Source: Bryopsis sp. KO-2023
Lineage: Eukaryota; Chlorophyta; Ulvophyceae; Bryopsidales; Bryopsidaceae
DNA length: 64,000 nt
Direction: 5' to 3'
Assembly (NCBI GenBank): GCA_030272585.1
Contig: BSYQ01000001.1
Coordinates: forward strand, 6,820,001-6,884,000
Shown piece after piece: positions 1-12,216 of this stretch (position 1 is the stretch's first letter; each line of letters starts with the position of its first letter). The notes beneath the pieces were generated by a model. The model made no database searches, was not told the DNA's origin, and saw nothing but the letters and a program-made list of their open reading frames with translations. The position numbers were made by a program, and so were the translations under genes.

Positions 1-288
1 AAAATTCTTTTTTTTTTTCTTTCTTTTTTCTTTAAACTTCGAAACGGAGAGCACTCATGGTGGTTGAAATACTTCTTGCAGAAAACCTTGAGAAGAAAAT
101 AAAAGTTATTTTCCAACAGCTGCGCTCTTTTTATATCGTTCCTTCTTCGAAGCCAGCGACCCTGCAAAAAAAATATCAACAGTTTTAACTCGTCTGCTAA
201 CAGCACAAACCCCACCATATGAATATTGAAAATCTTTCTTGAAAGACATCTGTTTTTTTGTTTAATTCGATGCCAGCTTGATCTGTCA

Positions 289-3200
289 TTATTGACCACC
301 CCCTTCCCGTAGATAATAATTTAAAAAACAACCGAGCTGATTGTAAACATTACCATGTAATTTGCTTTCAGCGAGGCGAGAGGTTCCTTTTCTTAAGGGC
401 TCTTTTTTGCTCTCCGGCTTCGCCAGCTTCGATAATCCAGGTCCAAATTTTGAAGCAGGGCAACTCTTAGTCATCACTTTCCTCTCCGGCCCGAAGCTTC
501 TCTTCCTCGGAACCCTGGTGGGCGATTCCGACGAGTGTGGGCTGCTGCATGGATCGCACCCAGAGGGGGCGCTCGACGAATTCGGGGAAGGCAGGCCTGT
601 TCGCAAAACAAGCTCCTTCGCTTCGCTGCACTCTGTGTCCCCCTCCGAGTCTGACTGGGAGCCTTGCTGTCTGGATCTACGAAGCCGCGCCTTCAGTTGT
701 TCGATCTCCCTTTTGATCGCCGAAGAGTCGGCAGCCGTCTTTTCCTTTTCCATCCGGAACTCCTCCGCTTCTTTACGTAAGCGTGATATTTCCTCGTCTT
801 TCACGACACATTGCGTCTGCAAGGTGGTGAGCGTTCCCTCCATTTCCATGATTTTCGCGCCTTCCGAATTCTGGGGCTCCCTAGATTGAGCCACTCTCGC
901 ACCCAATTTCAGGGCTTCCACGAGGTTGCTCCGATCCTCGCCAGAGATACCCACATGCACCATCAACAGCCCTTTGATGCCGCTGGGGCAGCTTCCCTTC
1001 AGCAGCTGCCCGAGAGCATGACCACGAAACAGCTGCGGCTTTACGTTCCCCAGTGCGATCCCGCACAGAAGGCTTTCCATCAACAGCAGAGCCTCCCTCT
1101 TGAACCACCTGGAGTCACCCCCAGATTCTATCGCAGGGAGGTTGATCATGTGGAAAAAACTGCAGAACTCTTCGCTCGCCCCCAGACACACCCCTTGGAC
1201 CGACACGGTTACCATAAGGTCGCCGCTGCTCAACGAATTTGAGTTTTGCAAGCCGACGTTCACCACTTCTTCCACCTCTTCGGTGGATACCAGCTCTTCG
1301 GATGAAAAGGACCGGATCGACGTTGAAGGGGCGTCTGTGGGGATGTGCTCTTCGCCTTCCGACAGCAAATCGAACGTTTTTCCCTCGCTCACCCAAGCCA
1401 TTTGGACGGATATCTTATACGTTGCCTGCAATCTCCACAGAAACCTGGTCACTCACTCCAATCAGCCATCCCTTCTCAAAAAACGGTTGTGTACGAGGTT
1501 TTCCCATCGAAACTTGGATTTAGTCATGTAGAGGGTGATTCTCAACTTCCTTTTCATTCCATTTTTCCAGGGAAGAAGAAAGCGATTTGTTTCCATGACT
1601 TCCTAAACTTTGAAAAATAACAGAATTTTTTGAAGAATCTGTTCTTCTTAAAGTACCTCTCCTTGACGGCTGGTCCGAATGTCGAGGGCTTCACAAAGCG
1701 TATTTCTGACGATTCCATTGTCCCCCAGCATGGAGCCTTTTCCGCTGCACCCCAGACCGCTGCACGATACCACACAGGCGCTGAACCCTACAAGCAGCAT
1801 CCGAAATTAAAACACACCGAACCCTTTTGGTGTCGACAAAAACAACTTCCCCCAAAAACAATAGCTCTTCCCATCCAAAAATCGCTCCACTCCTTTTAAA
1901 AAAGAACAAAAAATTCAAGAAAACCGTCCCTCCTCTTCAATGCCCTCAGGGATTCCAGAAAAGCCACGGTGGCAATTCGACCCCCACCCCTTACCATCCA
2001 TCACAGAGCGGACGAGCGGTTTCGCTTCTTCAAATGCACGAATATCGCTGACCCCAGGGGGCAGCACCGAGTCCAGCTTGTACAACTTCCTTTTCCCCTC
2101 CTTGGACGCCACTGCTATTTCCCCCTGGCTGCCGAAAAAAAGCCCGGCATCCTCCCTGGCATCTCCGATCAACCGACACACGACTCTGAGCTTCCCCTTG
2201 AGGGTCAGCATGGTATCATACAATTTCCTATTTTCCTCCTCGATCGGTCTCGCTTTGTCGACGTACTCGGACAGCTTCAAAAGGCCCTGTCGAACCACCC
2301 CAATTTCATCATCCAGCAGCCCTCGCAGTCGTTTTTCCTGTTGCAGCCGCCTTTCCAGAGCAGACCCCGCCTCTCTTTCGGATTGGATTTCCCTCCAGAG
2401 AGTTTCCATCTCCTTTTCCCCTCTGTTTTCTTTGTTGCTGTCCCCATCCGTTCTGGATGTTCTGCTCGTCCTCGAGGTCGATGCTCCTGACCCCGATCGA
2501 CTTTTCAGATCCTCCAGTGTGGCTTCCAGTTCGGCAATGCGCTGTTCCCTCTCTTGGGCGACCGCGGTGCAACTCTCGGCCTCCATTCTAACCATGATCG
2601 AATCCAGCATTCCCGAAAACCTCTCGAGAACTTCAGTGGGAACCCCTTCCGGATGGGGGCCAGCCGCCTCCGATTCGGTCCCCCTCGTCAGAATTCTCTG
2701 CCTCAACAGAGTGGTCCAGTACTCCATCATCTTGGTGATCCCCATTGAAGGAGCCTTGGGGCTGAAATCCCCCTCGAGTCCCTCGGCTACTGCTGGCGGT
2801 GGCAGTTGTTTTACTTTGAACGGGTTCCGTTGGCACCCGTCCACGTGGTCTTTCAATTTCAGCAAGCTATTTGCAACTTTGGGGTGGGTTTCGTTGAGGG
2901 GGGCAGTGAGGTCGGTGATGGAGAATGTGTCTTGGGCCGGGAACTTCAAATCGGTGAGTGCCCCTAGGAAGCTTTCGATGTTCCTGTCGTTCTCCTTGCC
3001 GCCTTCATTTTGAGCAATGTGAATGACCTGCGCATCAAACCCGTCTTGAATGACTATTTTGCCCTAAGCTGGACACAACAAATAAATAAACAAAAAACAA
3101 AAGTATACAAAAGGATGACTATTTTGGGATTTTAGAAGAGGATAACTCTCAAGCCAAATTGAGGGTTGTGTTTCTGTAGGAAAATTATACAGTCCCGGAA

Positions 3201-4088
3201 GCATGATGTGTCCACTTACGTCATCCTGACTGGGCTCTTCACCCAGAATCAAAGAGTATCCTTTCTCAGATATGTTGCATTCAAAATTTCTCCTCCTGGA
3301 CTCAAGGGAATCTTTTATTATGGATGCGACCGAGAATGGCCAAAAATCCGCCAAATGGATGTGCGTCGGAGCCGCGCGCACCAACGACAAAAAGTCAACG
3401 TCGGCGTCAGGTGGACCCAATTCTCGAACGCGTGTGGACATCATGGACCCACCCCTTGACCCACGGGTCAAACTCAACTGAAAATAGTCGCGAAATCCTG
3501 GCGCGGATGCGTTTTCTCCCCAAAAAAAAGGAAGGAAAAAGAAAAAGTATAAAAAAAAGAGATAAAACAAAGAAAGCGAGTTCTTTCTTGTCTTTGAGTG
3601 AAGGAAAAGGTATTCTAGAGGAGGGTGACGACCTTACGTTTTTTTTCCCTCTCCCAACCCCCCGTTTTTTGTCCGTCGCCCGCTCTTTACAGGGACTTGA
3701 GTTTACATTCAGCAGGCTCACTCACCAGACCATCCTCGGTTCCTAAAAAAAGGGGAGAGTCGACTGGCTTGCGTTACTAATGACGTACAGATGGGTGAAG
3801 GACAAAAAAAACCTTGGCAGAGAGAGAGGGTGGGGGGGCAGGAGGCATCGACAGTAGTGGTCTATGTGCTCCTGGACTCGAACAAACCTTGTCGCTCTCG
3901 GGCGGCTGAACGGCGTTGATCAGCTGACAAAGGATTACACCGTCCTTCAGCGCGGATCTGAAAACGAAGTCCGTCCTGGAGGGCACGACGAGGCCCGTCT
4001 CTCCTTCGATCCAATCCGCCACAGCCTGTCTCTCCAGCGCCGCGGTGTACGCCTGCTCCTCAGAAACCTTCTCCGGAGTGGGGCCAGC
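289..4088 (-). CDS. Kinesin-14 of the CH-domain (KCH) type with a degenerate, probably inactive motor
   Basis: Four exons fit by splice site and phase: 4088-3888, 3063-1995, 1787-1657 and 1425-289, giving about 845 residues. A short first exon upstream (ATG-containing, donor GTAAGT near 4166) is likely but unresolved. Order: calponin-homology domain split over the first two exons (ALKDGVILCQLINAVQP; then NIESFLGAL and KVANSLLKLKD), a coiled coil, the kinesin-14 neck (LKGKLRVVCR), then a C-terminal motor fold and a second coiled coil. The fold is followable, but the P-loop reads GLGCSGKG (Thr replaced by Gly), switch I reads NSLSSGD (Arg of SSR lost), switch II reads NLPAIE instead of DLAGSE, and the PYRxSKLT region is gone. 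ATP hydrolysis is therefore unlikely. Known kinesin-14 relatives with dead motors (Vik1, Cik1) act as partners of an active motor; a similar role here is inference. No internal stops, so not an obvious pseudogene. Confidence 0.85.
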
Positions 4089-4199
4089 CTGTGCCCCACA
4101 GACAAACGCGAAAAAACTCACGAGGACGAGGTTCGAAACAGCAGGACAAGGGGGCACTTACGGAAAACGCAGTTTTCCATGGTTAACGCGCTCATTCCC

Positions 4200-5198
4200 C
4201 TAGGAAACCACCGTCCTTGGCCTCACTACGCTTACCTCAACGCACAACGTCTCCCTATCGTGCCTCATTGGGACACGTGGCCTGGAAGACAGTAGCCAGT
4301 GCTTCCGGTTCTCCCTCTCGATAATGCGTTCCTCTCTTTGCCAGAAACATCAATCGCAGCTGCCAACTCAGGAGACCTCCACGGCAGAAATTCGATGCAT
4401 AACGTTCCGCCTTGTTCTTGCCGCACCACAACGACCTCTCTCCTTCCGCTCAAGCAAGGAACGCCAACCACTGGATGTTGAAACTCATGCGCTGCTCGTC
4501 AGTCTGAATTCGAGCTCTGGAGCATCCGCCCACTGGCGCTGCGTTTCTATGGACGGATGTGTGGCGTTTTTTCTTTTTCGTGGATGGATTTGCATGAACG
4601 AGGAACGACATTGAGTGGAGCTGTCGGGCGTTTTCTTGCGTTGCGGCGCTTCAGCGACCTCACTCATCCACCATGTACGAATCGACAAATCACTGAAACG
4701 CCCAGCCAGAGCTGTTTTCCAAATTTAGTATTTCGCAGCCGCCTTTTCCTCCCTGTGCATCGAAATCATCGGATGTATTCCAATTTTTCAATGGAAAATT
4801 GGAGGTTGGTCGATAAAATGACCTCATATTTCCAGGGACAAAATGACCTCATATTTCCAGGGACAAAATGATGTCATCGTTTTACATAGGAAAGAGCAAC
4901 AAACTCTTTTGAACCACCACCCCTCCCCTTTTTGTCCTTCCACAAAAACCCCCAAACTGACAATAAGTCAAACAAACAAAACATTTGACCAGGCATGATA
5001 CTTCGATCCATTTCCCCCAAGAATACAACTTGATTTTTTCAAGATCACCCTCACACCCCCTGGCGCACTGAATGCAAGTGGAAGACGACCCCACCCCCCC
5101 TCTCCCCTTTTACTGTCGACCACTTCCCCCAAGCATGAGTTTCAACACAAAAATGTTGCGCTACATTAAGAAAAAAAAAGGATAAAAGATAAAAATGA
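4200..5198. other. Intergenic region between kinesin and synaptotagmin genes
   Basis: Both neighbours are on the minus strand, so this should hold the kinesin promoter and the synaptotagmin 3' end. I see no convincing coding exon. The only structure is the 25-bp tandem repeat listed separately. Confidence 0.5.
4815..4879. repeat. 25-bp tandem repeat, two perfect copies plus a partial third
   Basis: The unit (AAAATGACCTCATATTTCC followed by AGGGAC) occurs at 4815-4839 and 4840-4864. A third copy starts at 4865 and diverges after a few bases (AAAATGATGTCATCG). It lies between genes. Confidence 0.9.
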
Positions 5199-8100
5199 CT
5201 ATGCGAATTCACAAGGGGTCCACGTGAGAGCGAGGGCGATCTCCCCCTGCTGGACTTCTTGCAAAGCCCAGACATCCTTCAGGCGACCGTTTCGTACGAC
5301 ATCCTTCACCGGAATGCGAACCTTGCCGATCGCCTTGTCTTCTTTCTGCAAAAACAAGACGCACAAATTGTACACATGAATTCGAGTTGAATCGTATCCA
5401 CCCAACCACCAAAGATTCACAGCCACTTGAGTCAGTCTACACAGCTCCTCAAACTTGCTATGAGTTTTCCCCGGAATCCCGACTCCACCGACAAGACCAT
5501 CACTGGTTCATTTTTACGATTTCATTTTCATTTCACCCCCCCCCCCCCTTATTCTTCCTTCAATATTTCCCCACCTTGACAAACTTCATTGTCATCATGG
5601 ACTCCATGAATCCAGGCTTTTCCATGACTGTGACCGTGAGAATGGAGTTGGCGTTGATCATGACGAAGTCAAACTTGTCACCCCAACGGGGACTGCTGTC
5701 GTTCAAGACCACCGCGGACCTCTGCGTTTCGGTGTTCTTGGTCTCTTTGTCGAAGAGCGTGAAATTCACATACGTGTCTTTCCCAGCCAGATGCAAACAG
5801 CGAGTCAATGAAATCGTCAACAGTCCCTGTTCGACCACCACAACAAGAAACCACCATGAGAAACGCTCTCTCTCTCTCTGCTGCCACAACTCATGAGTTC
5901 TTCATACCCAACTTCCATCAAGATGCTCAACCTTGCTATTCCTTCCCCCCCCCCAAAAAAAAATAAATATATATATATATATATATATATATGCAACAAA
6001 AAAGTATAAGAAGGTTTCATATTATCCCCACCTTCATGTCATCCCGAATGTTGGTCATCGTTCCAATCCTTGTGAGGGTGGGTCTTCGCCCTGGAGCCGC
6101 TCTGGCTGAGGGCTGTGGTGCGGCCGAACCCTCTCCCTCCTCCTCCTCCTCTTCTTCGTCCTCTTCCTCCTCCTCGTCCTCCTCTTCATCATCGGGTCTG
6201 TAGAAGGGGAAGTAAGTGAGTTCCAAATACACTTTCCCCAGGTTCCCCCGTTTCTTCTTGGGAGCCGAAGGTGTTGGCATCATTCCAAACGTAGTCAACT
6301 TGACGACCTGTGAAGGCGTAGAATTGTTTTGTACGAAATATAATATTCTGCAACGATGCTGATGTTTCGTAACAATGCAACCATCCAGACACAACCCTGC
6401 TCCACTGAATCAGGCAGCCCCTCTCCGAATATTTGCAGACTATTTGGATCGGAAAGAAATGGAGCGAGAGGCAAGGTACAGGGCTGGGAAGATTTTTTCT
6501 TGATGCAACAGGTTTTGAATATTGTCAATGGGAAAACACAAAGAACCTCGCTGGAGGATTATCCACACCTTGTTGCTGACGGCCAACACACCGACTTCAT
6601 CCTCCCTCACAAGCTCCACACAGATTTCCTGAGGGTCCCGTGGCTTTCTGACGAATTCAGCACCCTCCAGGGCAACCTCGCAACAACCGACGATGTTGTC
6701 CGTCCATCCGAAATCCTCGTCCTTCACGGTGAGTTTCAGTGTCTGCGTGTCAGGGTCATCCACAATGAGATGAAAAACTTCCTCGTAAACCGGGCTGTTG
6801 CTCTTCACTGTCTTACTACGTTGCGCCCTTCCTTCTCGAACCTGCACAACAAAAACTCTCTTAGATTACATAAGACCTAGTTTTCCCTCAAATTCCCTGG
6901 AACCCCCCCCCCCCCCCCTTCCTGCACACACGCCAAGTGCTAAAAATATCCACAACAAAGAGAGCAAAACATAGAACCGATCGACGCAACACCAAAAACA
7001 TGCGTTCCCGGCATCACCTCAAGCAAACAATAAGCGTCGTTCTTGCTGGTGAAATCCGTCCTCTTCAGATCCTCCATTTTGATGAGATTGATTCTCAACA
7101 TTCCACAAGGAGGCATGGGCAAACCTCCACCCTCCATGAGATCCACTTTGAATTGATTGGGGAAAAGCATCATGTTTCCAATGATATTCTGCAAAAACAC
7201 ATCGTTCAACGTGGGCGGCCTATAGCTGCAATATTATCTGTGAAATCTTGAAACCAAACAAGCATATATTTTCTGGGTGGCCCAGAGTTCGTTGCGACGA
7301 TTTGCAAATATTATTTTTTTAAAGTTTTTAAAGTTTTTTTCGCACCTGAATGATCTTGTGAACGATTCCTTGGAGTCCAGGGACGGACATGATGTCAATG
7401 TTGTTGACCACTGTACAGACCATGTCGATGTGAGGGGGGTCCAGGAGGGAAACCGACAAAGCGCCCAAACAGGGAAGAGTCTCGACGAGAGGTCGAATGG
7501 TTATTCTCGCCAAAGCGTGCAGCTGGATGTTTTTGATTTCCACGGGAATGTACACCGACATAGGCCCCAGTCGGACTTGTGCCGAAACCCGAATCTACAG
7601 GAGATGTTGGAAATGCTCTGAGCATTTGATTTTGCATGGGAGGGTTTTTTATCGTGAGATGAAAATTAGAAAAAAAAGGATTGGGTTAATTGAAACAGAT
7701 ATGGATGGGTGTGAAGGAAACGTGAACATGCTTTTGATGTTGATATTTGATGGGGCAGCTATTTTTATCTTCAATTCATTTGGCACAGAATAAGTATGAT
7801 GTTGGCGATTTATTTGCACAAGGCGCGCGGCGAAAGGATGGGAGGTGTGATATTTGTTCGAGAAGAAAGCTAAACAAGAAGAAAAATAGTTTGGGAAAGC
7901 TGAATAAGAAAACAAGAAAATTTGGCTTTCTAAATAAGAAAGCTAAATCTATCTCACATGAGCATTGCTTCCCCACAGAATGGGTGACTCGATGATGACT
8001 TCATCATCTCTAGTTTCATACGTCTTGATCCCTCCGATCCTCAAAGGCTTGGCACCGAGATCCATCTTCTCAATGTTGATTGCCTCCAACATTTTGCTCT

Positions 8101-9239
8101 GCCTCACCCCCACAAAGAAATTAAACTTTGGTAGAAAAAAAAGGATTTATAAAAAAAACAAAAAAAACAGTCTTTGAAAAAGAAAAGTCTTTGAAAAAAA
8201 GATTTGAAAAAAAAAAAGTGTTCAGACCCTGCTGACAATTGTTTCCCTTCTGGAGAGATTTTTGGAGAAGACTACATATGTATAATTTTTAAATTGAATT
8301 TTTACTTATTTCAAAAATTTCACATTCGCTTCACGTGATGTTGTCTAGAAACAGAAGATTCTTCAAATAATCCCCTCGATTTCATTTACGTAAACCAGTC
8401 GATAATTGACGCTTGCAATGCAAGAAAACACGATCGGCCCCTCATGTCTCATCGAATGTAATGGCACAGAGATGCGTTTTAAAACAGCAGTGCTCAGCGC
8501 CCTCACCTTCTCACACACTTCTGCAAGAGTTTTGGAGACCGACTCGTTCACGATGTTCTCGATGGCTGTGTTGTAATGAGGCCAAAGAGTGGCGATCATT
8601 CGATTGATCCAAGCAACCTGGGGAAAAAAACATATCTCAATCCAATATTTCCTGAGGATGCGAAAACGATGTCCAGCCCTTCTCCAGTAACAATGCTTTC
8701 TCGATTACACTTTTTTCTTCTGGATTCTTGTTTTTCCCCCTTCTAAAAGTATGTGTCAACATCAGTGCTGCGTTTTATTCGTTATGGTCACCAGTTCGAA
8801 TCCTGCCTAAATCGTCACCGTTCTACCGAATTTAACTTGAGGAGGTTGAATGTCAACAAGCGTTTCTGACTTCGCGTTCGAAGACGCTTTCATTGCCCCA
8901 CCCGCTCGTAGTCCGGCCACTTAGTCCAAGCGGGCGCCATATTCAAGATTTGGCGAGTTTCTCTCGTCAAAGCGTGCGCCTCCTCGGTGACGTCCGGCAT
9001 ATCATCCGCTTTCATATCCAAATTCGCATAGTTTCTCGGGTCTGGCCCAGAGAACATCAACGACCCAATCTTCCCAAACACAAAGAAACCACAACTCATA
9101 TCGTCGCCATTATGCCAAGGGTAGGGCATCTCTTTCAGCGGCAGGACACAGCGAACACCAACCGAGGTTTCTTGCAGGAACTCACTGTGACACCCCCTGC
9201 GAGGCCGATGCCCGCTCCGAGGAGCGCTCCGAAAACCAT
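5199..9239 (-). CDS. Plant-type synaptotagmin / extended-synaptotagmin (SMP + two C2 domains)
   Basis: Expected role: ER-plasma membrane tether and lipid-transfer protein. The gene starts at the ATG at 9239 with a short hydrophobic exon (MVFGALLGAGIGLAGGV, donor GTGAGT) that would anchor it in the ER. Next come a linker exon ending PDYER, then the SMP domain (AWINRMIATLWPHYNTAIE at 8620; IRPLVETLPCLGALSVSL and SVPGLQGIVHKIIQ at 7330-7560), C2A (GMLRINLIKMEDLKRTDF; LKLTVKDEDFGWTD), a linker with a long Glu/Asp run (about 6120-6200), and C2B ending GEIALALTWTPCEFA. Domain order and the C-terminal pattern KVRIPVKDVVRNGRLKD match land-plant SYT1-type proteins. C2A keeps acidic loop residues, so calcium-dependent lipid binding is plausible. 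At least nine exons. It is divergent from the carrier gene, with 425 bp between the two ATGs. Confidence 0.88.
8791..8806 (+). other. tRNA T-arm-like (B-box) fragment
   Basis: AGTTCGAATCC, a near match to the Pol III B-box, sits in a synaptotagmin intron. No complete tRNA fold surrounds it. Probably a remnant of a tRNA-derived repeat, or chance. Confidence 0.2.
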
Positions 9240-9664
9240 CTTCGCGTCCTACACTTCTCGCAGCGATTCCGAGTCCAGCTTCAGTTTCTTTTCTTTACAG
9301 CCCCTCGACCGGAGAAGCGTTCCAGCAGTAGCCCATCTGTTGCAAACAGAACGATGTGACGCTGTATCGCGCGCGTTGCCTCGTGCTCAAGAATGCGACA
9401 ATGATCGACAGTCACGCTCTCGAATGAGACGCAGGTCGGACAGTAGAGGACCAGACAAAAACGTCAATCGAACCCAACAGCTTCCCACCACTTTCCTCTT
9501 TGAAAGATGCTCTCAGCGCTGGTACGCCTTGGAAACACTTACTCATAGATGCGATCGCACACGTACAGCCGCCCCCAAGAAAAACCAGCCCCGTTGCGGA
9601 CGAAGTTGAATGGGACGGACTGAAGCCGCCATTCAGCTGGGCAACGGGTGTGAATTATCTCGCG
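9240..9664. promoter_or_regulatory. Shared 5' region of the divergent synaptotagmin and carrier genes
   Basis: 425 bp separate the two opposed start codons. No TATA box stands out. A shared promoter is inferred from geometry alone. Confidence 0.4.
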
Positions 9665-12216
9665 ATGGAGCCTCCTACTTGCGCAACGGCCAGCGTACTG
9701 GATCACGCCCCACAACGACACACCCCGCGCCTGTCTGCCCCAGCCAAAGAGTTTATCGCGGGTGAGTGTTAGCCCTGGAGGAAGGTAGGACATGCACTCT
9801 CGTGAGTCAGCACCGGTGCACGACCTCCATGCTCCAATCTATGAATTCTCGAATGGAAGGATGCCTGTTGTTTTCAGAGATCATGTTTCAATCCCTACAA
9901 CATTGGCATGGTTGGGGGGGTGATTTTTCAACCACACACACAACATTCTGCAAGAAATAGACCTGCTGTCGTGGTGGCGGGGGTGGGGGGGGCATCCCAA
10001 ATGCCTGTTCATTTCGAACAATGAACAATCATTCAACAAGCATTCGAACAATCTTTCGGATCAAGAGCATCATATGAGTTGTATGGGTTCCTTGAGCGAC
10101 TCGGAAACGCTTACTAATGCTGGCATTTTGTTCTGAAAACCATAGGGGGGGTGTCTGGGATGGCTGGAGTGTTGGCGAGTCAGCCACTGGACACAGTTCG
10201 AATTCGGCTTCAACAAAAGGGCAACGATTATTCCGGAATTTTTGGGGCGCTGAAGTCTATCTCATCCTCAGAGGGGCCGAAGTCGGTGTTCAAAGGAATG
10301 GGCTATCCACTCGGCAGTGCAACGCTACAGGTGGCAATGTAGTTGCAATGAGATGGAGAGGCAGTTAGGGTTCTGTAGGCAGAGGTATAACCACATCCCG
10401 AAACGCAGAAATTAGACAGAGTGCGATGATGTCCCCAAGACTTTTGTGGAATGAAAAAGAGTGATATAGAATTGAGTTGTGCCAAACAGAGAGTGAAAAT
10501 CGTAACTGAAAATTAGTTGGGAGGTTAAAAAGAAAATGTCGGGATGGAAGGGTGCCACTTTCGAAAACAACAATAATAACAAAAAAAGTGTGTGATTGAA
10601 TGAACTTTGGTCCTGCTTGTTTGAATACGGGAGGGTTTTCTTAGAAAATCGGGAGGGAGGTGACATGGTGGAGTGCATGATGAAAGGTCTCTTGGATTCG
10701 TCTTTCCCCCATTGAAACAGACGCTTCAATTTTCCATGGAAAAAAAAAGAATGAAAAAAAAGAACAAAAAAAAAAATAGATAAAAAAATATGAATGAAAA
10801 AGAAAGATCTGTAAAAAGATTAGTTTTCTTTCTTCCACAGGCGGCAGTGACGTTTTGGTCCTTCGGAACAGCCATGAGATTCTTTCATGGCGATGAATAC
10901 AACTTTCGTGACGCCCACGAGTCTTACTCAAGCATTCTCATGAGTGGTGAGTCATTGTTTTCCTTTCTTTTTTGTTTCAAGAAGTGTGACCATCATGGAT
11001 TTGAGTGAGAAAGAAAGAAAGTGTGATCAGTGACCGTCCTCCCCAACCATCATTGGTACGAAGAAGTTGAAAAAAAAAAAAGAAAAAAAAAAAGCTGAGG
11101 ATGTTTCTGACTTGAATCACCCAAAATCTCTCACTGCGGCTGTCTTGGCAGTCTTGGTCGGTCTTTCACTGGGATCGTTATGCTTGCGTATTATTCCAGG
11201 GGCATTCGCAGGGTTTGCGCAGAGTTTTGTCATCGCTCCGGTGGATGTGCTGAAAATCCGTTTGCAAGTCCAAAAGGCAGTGCCTGGGGATGCATCATAC
11301 CAAGGACCTATAAAAATGCTAGCCAATGTCATTAAAAATGAGGGGCCCCGAGGTAAAAAAAAACAAAAGTATCAATTGAAACTGGCAGAGCTATCTGGTA
11401 ATCTGCGATTCAATTTTTATTTTTATTTTTTGGAGATTATTTATTTTTTAATTTGCAAAGAGATTTATTTGAATCTAATTGAATATGCTGAACCAGGGGG
11501 TTAGGAAACTCATTTAATTTAGGACAGAAATAACGAATTAAAATAACTAAACAGCTGGATGGATCACTGCATCGATCGCTGGAAATGAGTTTCTGATAAC
11601 CTCGGAGCAAACAATGAAATTCCGATATATGATGTGGAATGCCATCTGTAGGTTGAATACGTCCATCCCCCCTCCTCTAATCCAACATCTTTTCTCTTTT
11701 CGTTTTTTGATATTTCGAATCTTTTTTTATATTATTATTACTATAATTTTTTTTACGAATATGTACATATAATTTTTTTTGTGGGGGGCTGCTTAAGGAT
11801 TATTCCGAGGACTCACCGTTACGATATTGCGTGACATCCCTGCCTACGGAGCTTACTTTTACACCTATCACCGAATGAAGGATTATCTGGACCCTGTGGA
11901 TGCCCGACCGGACGCCCAGAAAGAAAGTCGATCAGCGATGCTCGTAGGAGGTGCCGTTGCAGGGATGGCCGCTTGGTGTTCTTACCCGTTCGACGTGATT
12001 AAATCTCGCATGCAAGTGCACGACCGATCGAATTCGCCGTATCGGAATTGGCTGGATTGTGGGGTGAAAACTGTGAGAGGAGAGGGGGTCAGAATACTGT
12101 TCAGAGGGTTGAATGCCAGCGTTTGGCATGGAATCGTGTCGAGCGGAGTGATTTTCTTGACGTATGAAATGTCGATGGAGCTGCTGGAAAAATCTTCGGA
12201 AGAGGATGGAGGCTGA
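9665..12216 (+). CDS. Mitochondrial carrier family (SLC25-type) protein
   Basis: Five exons join with consistent phase: 9665-9761, 10146-10330, 10841-10946, 11200-11352 and 11798-12216. They give 319 residues, the usual length for the family. The three signature PxDxx[KR] motifs are present, one per repeat: PLDTVRIR, PVDVLKIR and PFDVIKSR, each followed by the expected G-rich second helix (FKGMGYPLG, FRGLTVTILRDIP, FRGLNASVWH). Carriers of this family exchange metabolites across the inner mitochondrial membrane using three two-helix repeats. The RDIPAYGAYFYTY segment recalls carnitine/acylcarnitine and basic-amino-acid carriers, but the substrate cannot be read from sequence. The first-exon start is supported by a clean GTGAGT donor after IAG and by joining to GGVSGMAG. 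Confidence 0.88.

Noticed and set aside
1940-3013. Long plus-strand ORF opposite the kinesin coiled coil
   Set aside because: Shadow of the minus-strand kinesin exon, which has neck and CH motifs and matching splice phases.
5965-5992. AT dinucleotide run as a possible regulatory or origin element
   Set aside because: A plain (TA)n microsatellite in a synaptotagmin intron with nothing else around it.
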